Source: Branchiostoma floridae (Eukaryota > Chordata > Leptocardii > Amphioxiformes > Branchiostomatidae). Taken from it: 39,378 nucleotides of DNA. A model generated the notes under the pieces. The model was not told the DNA's origin. It saw nothing but the letters and a program-made list of their open reading frames with translations, and ran no database searches. The translations under genes and the position numbers were made by a program. Positions 11,528 through 22,782 of this stretch are shown here, one piece after another. The stretch's first letter is position 1. Each line of letters begins with the position of its first letter. Location: the NCBI RefSeq assembly GCF_000003815.2, contig NC_049992.1:20535955-20575332 (forward strand), in the 5' to 3' direction.

Positions 11528-12277
11528 CCTCCATGAAATATTCTTATAATGCAAATGACTTGCACATCTGCATAATTTATGCTTGGTTATGTACAACTTT
11601 AACTAACTTACACATGTTACACAGGTAACAATGTTGACAATCCAATCATTTAACTGTACTTAGAATAGTTATGACAATTTCACATTAATTATGCAAATTA
11701 TGGAGCTATTTGCATAATTTGTATCTGCTAATCTTCCACCTGCCACAAACTGCACATATTACATGTATTTGAGTCCTATAATGGAAAACACTAAATACTG
11801 ATTTTCTTCATTAATTATGCAGATTAAGTTCAAATTTGCATAATTTGCACTTCAATATATACATCTCTGCCAAGGATGCCTGCATTCTATATATCATGGA
11901 AATCTGTCATTCCTATGTTCCGTTATGCTTCTTGGAAGATTTTGACCAGAATGCTCCTGCAGTTCCAGAGCAAGCCGCTAGCGGACCAAAACATACATCA
12001 CTTCTTCCCTACATCACAAGCTATCTGCCACCAAAAAATCAAGAACATAGCATGTCCAGGTCAAAAGATACGAAAAATCAAAGTTCTACTGCAGTACCAA
12101 GGTCACACACCAGGGGGCCCAAAATCAACCTTGACCTTCGTCTTCCCAACCCCTACCCACATACCAAACATCATCACAATCCATCTGGAGGTTCTCGAGC
12201 TATGGTGACAACAAATATCCAGACACACAGATAGACACACCAAAAAACTATACCTCCATTTTTCATGGTGGTAATAA
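11528..12277. repeat. Dispersed repeat R1, copy b (longest)
   Basis: It runs from ACCTCCATGAAATATTC to CTATACCTCCATTTTTCATG, so its ends share ACCTCCAT. The left part has six octamer-like words (ATTATGCAAAT and inverse). The right part has CTGCAGTACCAAGG, CAGGGGGCCCAAAATC, GTTCTCGAGCTATGG and CAGACACACAGATAGACACA. Frames here are incidental. Confidence 0.65.
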
Positions 12278-12279
12278 GA

Positions 12280-13600
12280 ACACATATTCTCTGAGACCTT
12301 GCAGGAGTGACTTGATACAGTATACTGTAATTACTTCCTGGAAAGGAAGGTGACATGCTGACGTGACAAGGGGTTTTGAAATTGTCTGAGTTTGTGCTCC
12401 TTGCAGCTTGACATGTATCTCACGATCGGTTCGGTAGATAACTATGAGTATGACACACTACTTTGGCAAATGGTACCTATGTCAGTATGTGACAAACTGA
12501 TAATGCACATTGTTTTGCTTACACTGTAACTTTCAAAGAACACTCCTATATTCAGAAAATTGTGGAACATTCATAGAGAGATGCAGTCTGCTTGTTTTGG
12601 TCCCCACTTACTAGTTCAGCCTTTTCTCGAAGCAGGTGTTGTTTTACTGTCCTTTGGTGGCTTATTAAAGGAAACAGCTCTCAAAGATCCAAGCAGATGT
12701 TGGGTTAGCTCTAGTACACTGTACTCATGGTTAGTGCCTTTTGTTATGATGAACAAGAACACAAAATGGAAACAGCAATTAGATACATATATTTGTCTGG
12801 GTATGGGACTGAGTCTTTGCACTGTCAAGATTATTTTTAAGTTTAGTCTGACATTTGCCATGTATCAAACATCTAAAACAAACCGTACAACATCTAAAAC
12901 AACACCATAATTTACTTCACGGAGAAATGTGTCCTACAGACTCTCCTTCTTGATTTGTTTGATTTTAGCAACTTCAGAGGACCGCAATTATTTTATCATT
13001 GTGCTGACACCAACTAGAACAGTGTTCTAATTGAACTATGATTTATTTTGAGCTACTCCCTTGGGCGGGATGGTGATCTGACCTGCAGGAGGGATGGGAC
13101 CAGGGTGATGCACAATACACAGTGTCAACAAACAAAACTTGTACCAACAGCTATCCAACATCAAAGTCTGGTATTTGAATTTTAGACTGTGCTGCACTTG
13201 GCGCACATGAAGACTGTATTCAATTCATTTGATGAAAGCCTGTAAGCCTGTGTGATACAAGTTGGATACGGACGGGACATGTACATCCATGCACATGCAT
13301 GGGTGGGTACAGGTACTAGTAGTAGTAGTACAGAAAATCCAGGTCCAGGATGTTATTGAACAGATACAGTTTTGAATTACGGACAAGTAGATCTCTTGGC
13401 ACCATAAGCTGAATTGCAAGGAGCTTGTAATTGGTGGGGCTGAATAGGAAGGGTCTGGAGCAGCTGCCATTCAGCAATACATTGTAACACAGGTAACCTA
13501 AATGTGTGAATTGCGCTGTATATTTTAACCATTGTGAACTATGTCTGGTGAGAACTATACCCAAGGTGTGGCTCTCTTCAAACACTGGGACACCATTAAA
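12280..13600. other. Stretch with unrecognised open frames on both strands
   Basis: 12560-12910 is open on the plus strand (116 codons) and 12861-12616 on the minus strand (81 codons, ending KPPKDSKTTPASRKG). 13585-13316 minus has PFLFSPTNYKLLAIQLMVPR. These look protein-like, but I find no domains and no consistent splicing. A minus-strand exon ending at 12616 after CTTGACAG is possible. Confidence 0.2.
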
Positions 13601-13790
13601 GTTTTTTTGTTTTTTTTAACATCCTATCCTATGTTACATGAAAGTACCTATTTTCACCTGAGAGTGAAGTGAGGAAAGTTATGTGAATCAGTGCACAATA
13701 TGAATGGCATGTCAGGGGATTCAAACCCAGGACCCCTGCGCTCTGGACCAAACACCCTAACTGTTTGGCCAGTAGGACACCACAGTCCAG
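13601..13790 (-). mobile_element. tRNA-derived SINE
   Basis: On the minus strand an A-box-like TAGGGTGTTTGGTCCAGAG is followed by a B box in CTGGGTTTGAATCCCCTGAC (13728-13715 core). The body CTTTCCTCACTTCACTCTCA leads to GGTGAAAATAGG and an A-rich tail, TTAAAAAAAACAAAAAAAC, at about 13619-13601. Head, body and tail are in the right order for a SINE. Confidence 0.75.
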
Positions 13791-14404
13791 ATGACACCAC
13801 ATTCATGTCCAGGGGATCAAGTTCAAGTCCAGGCCTGCTTATAGTAGTACAGACTAGTATCACAATGGAGAGTGAGACAAACATTTACATGTCATTGTGT
13901 ATTGGTCTCTTTGAGTGTTACAGAATACGTTCAGATTGTACTTTGGATAGTTTGGAATAACAAATTTATTTTCATTATCAACTACAATGCAGAAAGGAAA
14001 TGTATATTCAACATTTATCAACCTTTTTCTGTTTTGGCATGACTGCTAACTGTTCAACGTGCACACTCAAAATTACATGTTTTGCTGAGAAGACTGAACC
14101 ATTTTTTAATTGGTTAACTGTTGTCACCTGATTTCTTTCCATTCCTTCATTTTTTTCTGACCGATGCACCCAGAAATACCAGTTATGTATACCCATTCAA
14201 TGTACAACCACCTCAGTCAAATCATGCATAATAGCTGTTTTCATCATCAGCTTAGCTTTGTTTATGGTAAGGTAATATTGTACAATCCAATTTTTGAGCA
14301 GGCTGTGACAGAAATTTTGAACCAACCACTGACAAGGAGCTAAAACAGAATTTTTCTGCATTTTGCACAACACATGCACCTTGCCCTAAAGACACAGCCC
14401 CACA

Positions 14405-15616
14405 TCACAGCAGCAAGTTTGGATTATGACTCCCATTTCCTGGGGAAAGATTTACCAAAAATGAAACTGAAGCAATTATGAATGGTCTGAAAAAAATTAA
14501 ACAGCCAATCATGATGAGGTAGAACTGTCAGTGTAAAAAATTGTAGATAGTCATAGTCTTACCCAGGGAAACCAAACTCAAAGAAGCGGCACGAAGAAGA
14601 GTTACCGATCCCTGCCTGCTTCACGCACGCCCGCAACTATACACCCGCACACTAGGCACTACCAACCAGCTGGCCCCACTTAAATTAATGCCAGCCCGGG
14701 ACCTGACTATCGCTTACTTCTCTGAAAGGCAAGTGATAGTTGAGGCCAGCTGGATTGTCGAGCAGGTGGGTGTTGGGCGGCGGGTGTTCTGGGGGCGCGT
14801 GTGGCAAAGATCGGTAAACCTTGCGCGCGGCTCTGGGGTCAGGTTTTCCCAGGGTATCATACTCTTGGAATTATGACTGGAAGCAGTTTTATAGACAGTG
14901 GATACTTCATGTGAACCCTTGCTTGGATTGTTGTGAGTGGGGCCCCTGTACTTAAGCTAATATTTCAGTTCGCCCGCCCTGAAGAGCTGAGCCCTTCTTG
15001 TCCAGAACCCCCTGTAAATGCAGTACTCTCCAGGTTTGGGGGAGGGGGGTATCATTGCAACTGAGAATCTATTCTGGCATTCTGAACTTATACCTAAGGT
15101 CCATGCCTTAACAACTCTTAACATAATCACATAAAGAAGCATGCAAATGTTGTATATGGTACTTTACATTATATTGGCATGGCCCCAGCTTTTTAATAGA
15201 CCAATTAATAAGCTTGCATTTTATTTTGTCCATGCTGACATGGTTCGCCATGATAGTCGACGCTATATATTTAAACTGAGGGCTACTTACCGGTATACTT
15301 GATCCTCGGACAAGAGACTTAAGTAAAATATCATCCGTCTTACCCGGTCAGGGAAGTCCGTTAGAGCCGATACTTAGCAAGAAGGTTATATATATAATTT
15401 TTACCTCCTTAGCGCCAGTAAAATGAATATGATTTAGTTTACTGCTTCCCAACCCCAGGTTCACGCAAATCTTGTTATCGAAGAAAAAACCGGAGCCTGG
15501 ATTATAAGACCTACCTGTTGAACGTGTTACGTGGAATGAATATGCTTGGAAAGGAGTTTCCAGGCTCATATCGCCGACCGCCACACACCTTCTGTCCGAT
15601 CTGTGGGCGCCGCCAT
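14405..15616 (-). CDS. Candidate three-exon small gene (about 63 codons); unproven
   Basis: On the minus strand CAACATGGCGGCGCC starts a frame MAAPTDRTE ending at donor GAAG|GTGTGT (15616-15589). An exon at 15372-15291, between CTAAG and CCG|GTAAGT, reads SALTDFPDRVRRMIFYLSLL then SEDQVY. A third at 14486-14405, after TTTTTTTCAG, reads PFIIASVSFLVNLSPGNGSH, NPNLLL and stop. Phases fit (1/2 and 2/1). AATAAA lies near 13966. A second donor at 15515 would use MSLETPFQAYSF instead. The first two exons have a hint of an F-box-like LTDFPDRVRRMIFYL, not enough to name it. Confidence 0.3.
14551..14866. mobile_element. Foldback element
   Basis: Two imperfect arms of about 120 bp (14551-14675 and 14744-14866) mirror each other: TACCCAGGGAAACC against GGTTTTCCCAGGGTA, GTTACCGATC against GATCGGTAAACC, and CCAGCTGGCC against GGCCAGCTGG. 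The centre is also palindromic (ACTATCGCTT / AAGTGATAGT). Its richer G+C contrasts with the flanks. Confidence 0.75.
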
Positions 15617-15872
15617 GTTGGGTCAGCATCACGGGTTGTTGACCCCGACTCCTGATTACCCCCAGCGCGAACTCTTCGCTAATCAGACGGCCTCAGTCCA
15701 TGGGAAGGCACTGATCAACCGAACGTATTCGCAAATCATGCCCCATGATTAACAAACCTTTATGATAATAATGATAGAATCGGGTGCTGAATGAATGCTA
15801 TTCTATGTATTGAAGGGTAATTTTCACATTAGTTCTTCGGTGTAGCGGTTGTTAAAAAAAGACATCATTTTA

Positions 15873-16136
15873 GCTACGGCCGCGTGGCGCGTTGGTACAC
15901 CCGATCCCTCGATCTCGGAAGTTAAGCAACGCGACGGTCCGGACAGTGCTTGGATGGGGGACCAACCAAGGACGTCCGGATTGCTGTAGCCTCACGAAGC
16001 TTTCCACGAAATCGTCTTCCGGGAGGGACGTAAAACGGGGGTCCCGTGCTCGAGGAGGTGCCTCGACCACGTTAAACAGCCTCATTACTCATACTGGGTA
16101 CCTACTGGCTGGCAAAATACACCAGATTATTATTAT
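15873..16136 (+). mobile_element. 5S rRNA-headed SINE (SINE3 type)
   Basis: 15873-15990 (118 bp) aligns end to end with 5S rRNA: GCTACGGCC at the start, GATCTCGGAAGTTAAGCA (A box), GTGCTTGGATGGGGGACC (C box) and GCTGTAGC at the end. Helix and central positions differ from a functional 5S. A body follows with GGGACGTAAAAC and GGTCCCGTGCTCGAGGAGG, then an ATTATTATTATAATAG tail. This order is that of a 5S-derived SINE rather than a 5S gene. Confidence 0.8.
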
Positions 16137-16399
16137 AATAGTAGAACTCTGTTCCCACCATCAGTACAAGTGGCACAGATCAGAGAGATCAACTACAGAT
16201 AAGAGGTGTGATGCTGTCAATCACCACATAGCAACCCACCCCAGTCCATAGCAACCAAAAGCCAGGCTCTGGTGGGCTCCCGGCAATTACATACATTATC
16301 CATATATGGAAAACCCAGTTCCCTTGACTAAGGGCTATTCTCTATCAAGCTGATAGTGGGCCGGCGGATGTTTGGCGGGCTGCTATAAGCGAGATTTAA
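16137..16399. other. Spacer between SINE and satellite
   Basis: No gene. It contains the palindrome CTATCAAGCTGATAG near 16337. Confidence 0.5.
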
Positions 16400-19300
16400 T
16401 CAGGCTAATAATGCTAGACCAGAATCCTATATATCTTGTAATCTTAAAACCGGTATTTTCAGTGTTTTACAACATTCCTTACTTTAGAAAACAACAAGAA
16501 TCCATTCATTTTCCCGTCGGCCACAGTTTAGGGTAAAGTCTATCAGGCCTGCATTGAAACACTTCAAAAGGCGTGGACAACATTCCTGTTTGGGCGTCCC
16601 TTCAAAGCTGTACAAGTTACCCGAAGGTAATGATAATAGACCAAAATCCTATATATCTTGTAATCTTAAAACAGGTCTTTTCAGTGTTTTGCAACATTCC
16701 TTACTTTAGAAAACAACAAGAATCCATTCATTTTCCCGTCGGCCACAATTTAGGGTGAAGTCTATTAGTCCTGCATTGAAACACTCCAAATTGCGTGGTC
16801 AACATTCATGTTCGGGCGCGCTTTTAAAGCTGTACAAGTTACCCGTAGGTTTTAATAATGCTAGACCAGAATCCTATATGTCTTACAATCTTAAAACAGA
16901 ACTTCTCGATGTTCTACCGCATTCCTAACTTTAGAAAACAACAAGAATCCATCCATTTTCCCGTCGGCCATCGTTTCGGGTAAAGTCTATCAGGCCTAGG
17001 CCTGCATTGAAAAACTCCAAAATGCATGGTAAACATTTCTGTTTGGGCGTCCCTTCAAAGCTGTACAAGTTACCCGTAGGTAATAATGATAGACCAGAAT
17101 CCTATATATCTTATAACAACAAAACAGGACTTTTCAATGCTCTACACCATTCTTAACGTTAGAAAAAGAACAAGAATCCATACATTTCCCGTGGGCCACT
17201 GTTTAGGGTAAAGTCTATCAGGCCTGCATTCAAATACTCCAAATTGCGTGGTCAACATTTCTGTTTGGGCGTCCCATCAAAGCTGTACAAGTTACCCGAA
17301 GGTAATAATGATAGACCAGAATCCTATATATCTTGTAATCTAAAAACAGGTCTTTTCAGTGTTTTACAATATTCCTTACTTTAGAAAACAACAAGAATCC
17401 GTCCATTTTCCCGTTGGCCACAATTTAAGGTGACGTCAATTAGTCCTGCATTGAATAACTTCCAATTTTGTGGTCAAATATTCATGTTTGGGCGTCCTTT
17501 TAAATCTGTTCAAGTTACCCGTAGGTATTTATAATGCTAGACCAGAATCCTACACGTCTTTAATCTTAAAACAGGACTTGTCAATGTTCTACCGCATTCC
17601 TAAAACAACAAGAATCCATCCATTTTCCCGTCAGCCATCGTTTTGGGTAAAGTCTATCAGGCCTGCATTAGAAAACTGCAAAATGCGTGGTCAACATTTC
17701 TGTTTGGGTGTCCCTTCAAAGCTGTACAAGTTACCTGTAGTTAATAATGATAGACCAGAATCCTAAATACCTTATAACAACAAAACAGGACTTTTCAATG
17801 CTCTACAGCATTCCTAACATTAAAAAACGACAAGAATCCATCCATTTTCCCGTGGGCCACGGTTTAGGGTAAAGTCTATCAGGCTTGCATTGAAATACTC
17901 CAAATTGCGTAGTCAACATTTCTGTTTGGGCGTCCCATCAAAGCTGTACAAGTTACCCGTAGGTGATAATGATAGACCAGAATCCTATATATATTGTAAT
18001 CTTAAAACAGGTCTTTTCAGTGTTTTACAACATTCCTAACTTTAGAAAACGACAAGAATCCGTCCATTTTCCCGTCGGCCACCATTTAGGGTAACGTCAA
18101 TAAGTCCTGCATTGAAACACTTCAAAATGGATCGTCAACATTCCTGTTTGGGTGTCGTTTTAAGTTAAAGCTGTACATTAGTTACCCGTAGGTAATAATG
18201 CTAGACCAGAATCCCACATGTCTTATAATCTTATAACAGGACTTGTCAATGTTCTAGAGCATTTCTTACTTTAGAAAACAACAAGAATCCATCCATTTTG
18301 CCGTCAGCCTCAGTTTAGTCTATGAGGCCTGCATTGAAACACTTCAAACATTCATGTTTGGGCGTCCCTTTTAAGCTGTACAAGTTAGCCGTAGTCAATA
18401 TTGCTAGACAAGAATCTTATATATCTTATAATCTTAAACAGGAGTTTTCAATGCTCTACAGCATTCCTAACGTTAGAAAACAACAAGAATCCATCCATTA
18501 CCCCCGTCGGCCATAGTTTTGGGTAAAGTCTATCAGGCTTGCATTGGAACAGTCCAAAATGCTTGGTCAACCTTCCTGTTTGGGCGTCCCTTCAAAGCTG
18601 TACAAGTTATCCGTGGTTAATAATGATAGACCAGAATCCTATATATCTTATAATCTTAAAACAGGTCTTTTCAGTGTTTTGCAACATTCCTTACTTAAGA
18701 AAACAACAAGAATCCATCCATTTTCCCGTCGGCCACAATTTAGGGTAAAGTCTATTAGTCCTGCATTGAAACACTTCAAAGTTTGTGGTCAACATTCCTG
18801 TTTGGGCGTCCCTTCAAAGCTGTATAAGTTAACCGTAGTCAATAATGCTAGACCAGAATCCTATATATCTTATAACATCAAAACAGGACTTTTCAAGGCT
18901 CTACAGCATTCCTAACTTTAGAAAACGACAAGAATCTATTCATTTTCCCGTTGGCCACGGTTTGGGTAAAGTCTATCAGGCCTGCATTGAAACACCTAAA
19001 AATGCGAGATCAACATTTCTGTTTAGGCGTCCCTTCAAAGCTGTACAAGTTACCCGTAAGTAATAATGATAGACCAGAATGCTATATGTCTAATAATCTT
19101 CAAACAGGTATTTTCAGTGTTTTACAACATTCCTTACTTTAGAGAACAACAAGAATCCATCCATTTTCCCGTCCGCCACAATTTAGAGTAAAGTCCATTA
19201 GTTCTGCATTGAAACACTCCAAAATGCGTGGTCAACATTCATGTTCGGGCGTGCTTTTAAAGCTGTACAAGTTACCCGTAGGTAATAATGCTAGAACAGA

Positions 19301-20210
19301 ATCTCATACGTCTTATAACAACAAAACAGGACTTGTAAATGTTCTACAGCATTTCTAACTTTAGAAAACAACAAGAATCCATCCATTTCCCCGTCGGCCA
19401 TCGTTTCGGATAAAGTCTATCAGGCCTGCATTGGAACAGTCCAAAATGTGTGGTCAACTTTCCTATTCGGGCGTACCTTCAAAGCTGCACAAGTTGCCCT
19501 TAGTCAATAATGCTAGACCAGAATCCTAAATATCTTATAACATCAAAACAAGATTTTTCAAGGCTCTGCCGCATTCCTAACTTTGAAAAACAACAAGAAT
19601 CCATCCATTTTCCCGTTTGCCACATGCACAGTTTAGTGTAAAGTCTATTGGAACACTCCAAAATGCGTGGTCAACATTCCTGTTTGGGCGACCCTTCAAA
19701 GCTGTACAAGTTACCCGTAGTTAATAATGATAGACCAGAATCCTATATATCTTATAATCTTAATACAGGTCTTTTCAGTGTTTTGCAACATTCCTTACTT
19801 AAGAAAACAACAAGAATCCATCCATTTTCCCGTCGGCCACAATTTAGGGTAAAGTCTATTAGTCCTGCATTGAAACACTTCAAAGTTTTTGGTCAACATT
19901 CCTGTTTGGGCGTCCTTTTAAAGCTGTACAAGTTACTCGTAGGTATTAATAATGCTAGACCATAATCCCATATGTCTTACAATCTTAAAACAGGACTTTC
20001 CAATGTTCTACAGCATTTCTAACTTTAGAAAACAACAAGAATCTATCCATTTTGCCGTTGGCCATCTTTTCAGGTAAAGTCTATCAGGACTGCATTGAAA
20101 CACTTCAAACACAAGTTGCCTGTCAGTAATAATAATGCTAGACCAGAATCCTATGTCTTGTAATCCTTAAACAAGACTTTCCAATTTCTACAGCCTCATT
20201 TAGTTCAAAT
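16400..20210. repeat. 222 bp satellite array, about 18 monomers with A-C-B higher-order structure
   Basis: The word AGACCAGAATCC (or variant) starts at 16416, 16638, 16863, 17091, 17313, 17539, 17752, 17974, 18203, 18406, 18628, 18850, 19071, 19293, 19515, 19732, 19957 and 20140. Typical step is 222, range 203-229, and the last copy is shortened. Three monomer types differ after that word: A has CAGTGTTTTACAAC, B has CAATGCTCTACAGC with ATAACAACAAAAC, C has TTGTCAATGTTCTA. Since 222 is divisible by three, frames cross units, giving chance ORFs up to 123 codons. Confidence 0.95.
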
Positions 20211-20215
20211 TAGGG

Positions 20216-20710
20216 GATACAGCATAACTTTAGTAATACGTGTGCAAATAATATCCAACATAGTGAAAGTCACAATCGGCAGGAGCTCGAGAGTTTTCCT
20301 TTTCTGATCCGTGGAAGTGGAACTTGTTTCACCAACTCACTTATGTCTTACATAACACCCTCGATCTAAGATACTATGTTCCTCTATGTACATGTGTTGT
20401 CGTCACATTGATTTAGAGGCATTTAGAAACTTCACTGTTTTCGTATTGATGAACTGAAATTATTATTACGGATTTCTTTGTGTTTCTTACACGGAATGAG
20501 TCAGAAACAAATCTTGCCGGTTTTGGATTACGATTTGTTTAGACAAATTACCGCCATTGTTTGTTCCGGTACCTGCTGTTGCATACATTTTTGTGTGTTA
20601 ATTTTTGCTATCGTCTTTATGACGCCCCGAACACCCAGGTTGACCATGGACAATAGGCCTCGGAATTTTTGTTGTTGGCTGCAACAAAGAGGAGATACTT
20701 TACTGATAAT
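20216..20710. other. Stretch without a supported gene
   Basis: A plus-strand frame at 20478-20717 (MCFLHGMSQKQILPVL...) is hydrophobic in its middle but unrecognised. Confidence 0.35.
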
Positions 20711-21060
20711 TGAATGAAGACCTTTATTGTACAATTTTGCCCAACCGAGCTAAGTACAGGTCACAATAAGTCAGGATGTATACACATAAAAGTGTCACAC
20801 TAGTACACAGTGGTGCCACACAAGCAAACTGGCACTCAAGCCGAGCCACCAGACAATGTCCACCCGCTGCGCTCATAAAACGCCCCCATCAGCGCTTGAC
20901 TAGCTCTCCTTCCTAGAAAAATCACGCTCCGCTCGCTGGTCGCCTAGGGCGACCTTCTGGTGTTGATCGCCTTCGGCGACCTTCGGGTGCCTTCGCTCGA
21001 GATCGGAACTCGCCGACGTTCGACACCCGCTCGGACGGTCGATCCCGAGTACGTACATGA
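20711..21060. mobile_element. Possible LINE or other repeat fragment with G+C-rich palindromes
   Basis: On the minus strand GCTCGGTTGGGCAAAATTG leads to AATAAAGGTCTTCATTCA, which looks like the 3' end of a non-LTR element. Next to it, 20860-21050 is G+C-rich, with GGTCGCCTAGGGCGACC, GATCGCCTTCGGCGACC and repeated GCTCGCT / CGCTCG words. Class is uncertain. Confidence 0.4.
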
Positions 21061-21232
21061 ACTAGTTGACCTCAATTACCATATTAGTGACGCCTGTCCA
21101 TATACATGTACTTGATTAGCTTTCTTAGAGGCGTTTAGCATGTCCATGTTAGAAAAAAAATTATTCCAAACTCCAGTGTATGTCCGCTTCTGCTTAAATA
21201 TAAAGCACGTTCTTGTTGATTTCGTTGCTGGC

Positions 21233-21280
21233 TTGTGTGCCGTTCGCTTGTAATTGCAAATACAAGCGAACGGCACACAA
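21233..21280. repeat. Perfect 20 bp hairpin
   Basis: Arms 21233-21252 and 21261-21280 (TTGTGTGCCGTTCGCTTGTA and its exact complement) enclose the 8-base loop ATTGCAAA. Confidence 0.9.
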
Positions 21281-21367
21281 ATCAATAAGGCTTTATACAT
21301 CAACTTTAGCACACTTACCTTTACATAGCCTGCCAAATCAAATTACTTCATATCTTATATAAGTGGA

Positions 21368-21957
21368 AATCACATTAGTTTCACAAATAAAAAATGTGAT
21401 ATCCTGTCACATTTTTTTCACATCTTGCAAGTTTGTGAACATCACATAAAATTCACATTTCTCAGCATGCCAGTTGTCTTCACATGTTTTCACATTTCGT
21501 AGCTGGCCGCATTTCACATAAGTTTAACATGAAGTCACATTTCATAGAATGTGATTCAATTTAACATTATTTCACATTTTCATCAAGAGCCCTTTTCACA
21601 TAAAAATCACATAAGTATAGCCGGTCGAGACGTGTATCAACAGTCACATTATTTCACATAATGGCTGCACAACCAATGTCACATTAGGTAACATATTTTT
21701 ACATTTCAGAATGTGATTCTTCAAGACCGTTTTGGGGAAATGTGAAAAAATGTGATGTAAACTTATAACATTTTTTTCACATAAAGCTCAATTTCTGTGC
21801 CACCCCTCAGAAATGTGACGTGAATTTTATTTTATGTGATTATATGTCAACTTATGTGATAAAATGTGATGCTATTGAACCTCAAAATGTTTCACATAAT
21901 ATCACATCATATCACATTTTCATAGAATTTTCCAGAAAATTCACATAATTTTCACAT
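21368..21957. repeat. Dense cluster of TCACAT / ATGTGA hexamers
   Basis: By hand count, 21 TCACAT and 9 ATGTGA occur in about 590 bases, mostly as TTTCACAT or AATCACATT. They are not in a fixed tandem period, and about 0.3 would be expected by chance. No gene. It could be the body of a transposon with transposase-binding repeats or a protein-binding cluster. Confidence 0.85.
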
Positions 21958-21959
21958 TT

Positions 21960-22782
21960 ATGCACCTTGTAGTGGTATAGGCACTTTCTTTATCGTGCAT
22001 ATATGCGGAATACATAAGGAGCGCTAAGCACACCAAAAAGGCCAATTGCTCAGTAGATATTAAAAAAAAACACACAGAACAAGATGGGTTTTTCTTAGCG
22101 CTCTTAAAATTAGTATCTAACCAAGTGTATTCTAACCTAACTCTAGTTATGCATTGTCAGGCACATTGTCTGTATCCATAGGCTATTAGAAGGGTACTTG
22201 GGGAGTTAAGTGGGAGACTGAATCCTGCATATATCATATCAAGTCTATAATTCAATATGAAACATTGCGGTTAGTCGAACTTATAATCTAAATAAGCAAG
22301 ACGACTGAAGTAGATTATATGATTATTTTACTGACAAAATAATGATTTATGTGTTTTAGGCATTTTCAGCTGTAGCAGAGCAGCTGATTTTCAAACATTA
22401 CAAAGCGGTGAAATGCTAAGATGTTCTTTCCGTGATGCTGCATCGGTATCAATTATATGTGGAATAAACATAGTTTAGAATAAAGCTATTGAATTGCTTG
22501 GAGCGTTGCCTGATACTTATGACATGCACCCCAGTTTTAGAAAGTTTATTTTTCTATGCTTACTCCTGGATCTATTAAGTCTTGATTTGTTGATGGCAGA
22601 TGGATTTTTATTTAGTGAATATGTGGTGAAGGCTTGGGCCCCTAACAACCTTCTCTGGAATGACGGTTATGTCAAACAACGAAACCCTTACTTGAGTGCA
22701 CCACCACTTCGTCTGCAATGTCTTCCAACGTAAATAAAAGCAGAATAAGCTGTCAGATCAAGCTGCCATGAAGGTGCAGTAC
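21960..22782. other. Stretch after EHHADH exon 7, no exon found
   Basis: A small inverted repeat AGGAGCGCTAAG / CTTAGCGCTCTT lies at 22017-22105. I looked for the next EHHADH motifs (HFFSPAH, GNCFGFVGNR) on the minus strand and did not find them. Confidence 0.5.

Noticed and set aside
15873-15990. A functional 5S rRNA gene
   Set aside because: The promoter boxes are conserved, but the helices and central positions diverge and the sequence runs into a SINE body and ATT tail instead of a T-run terminator.
18544-18915. A 123-codon protein repeated in the satellite
   Set aside because: The frame exists because the 222 bp monomer is a multiple of three; neighbouring monomers have stops and frameshifts, so there is no sign of selection.
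16400-20210. A CRISPR-like array
   Set aside because: Monomers are 222 bp and contiguous with no unique spacers, and the genome is eukaryotic.
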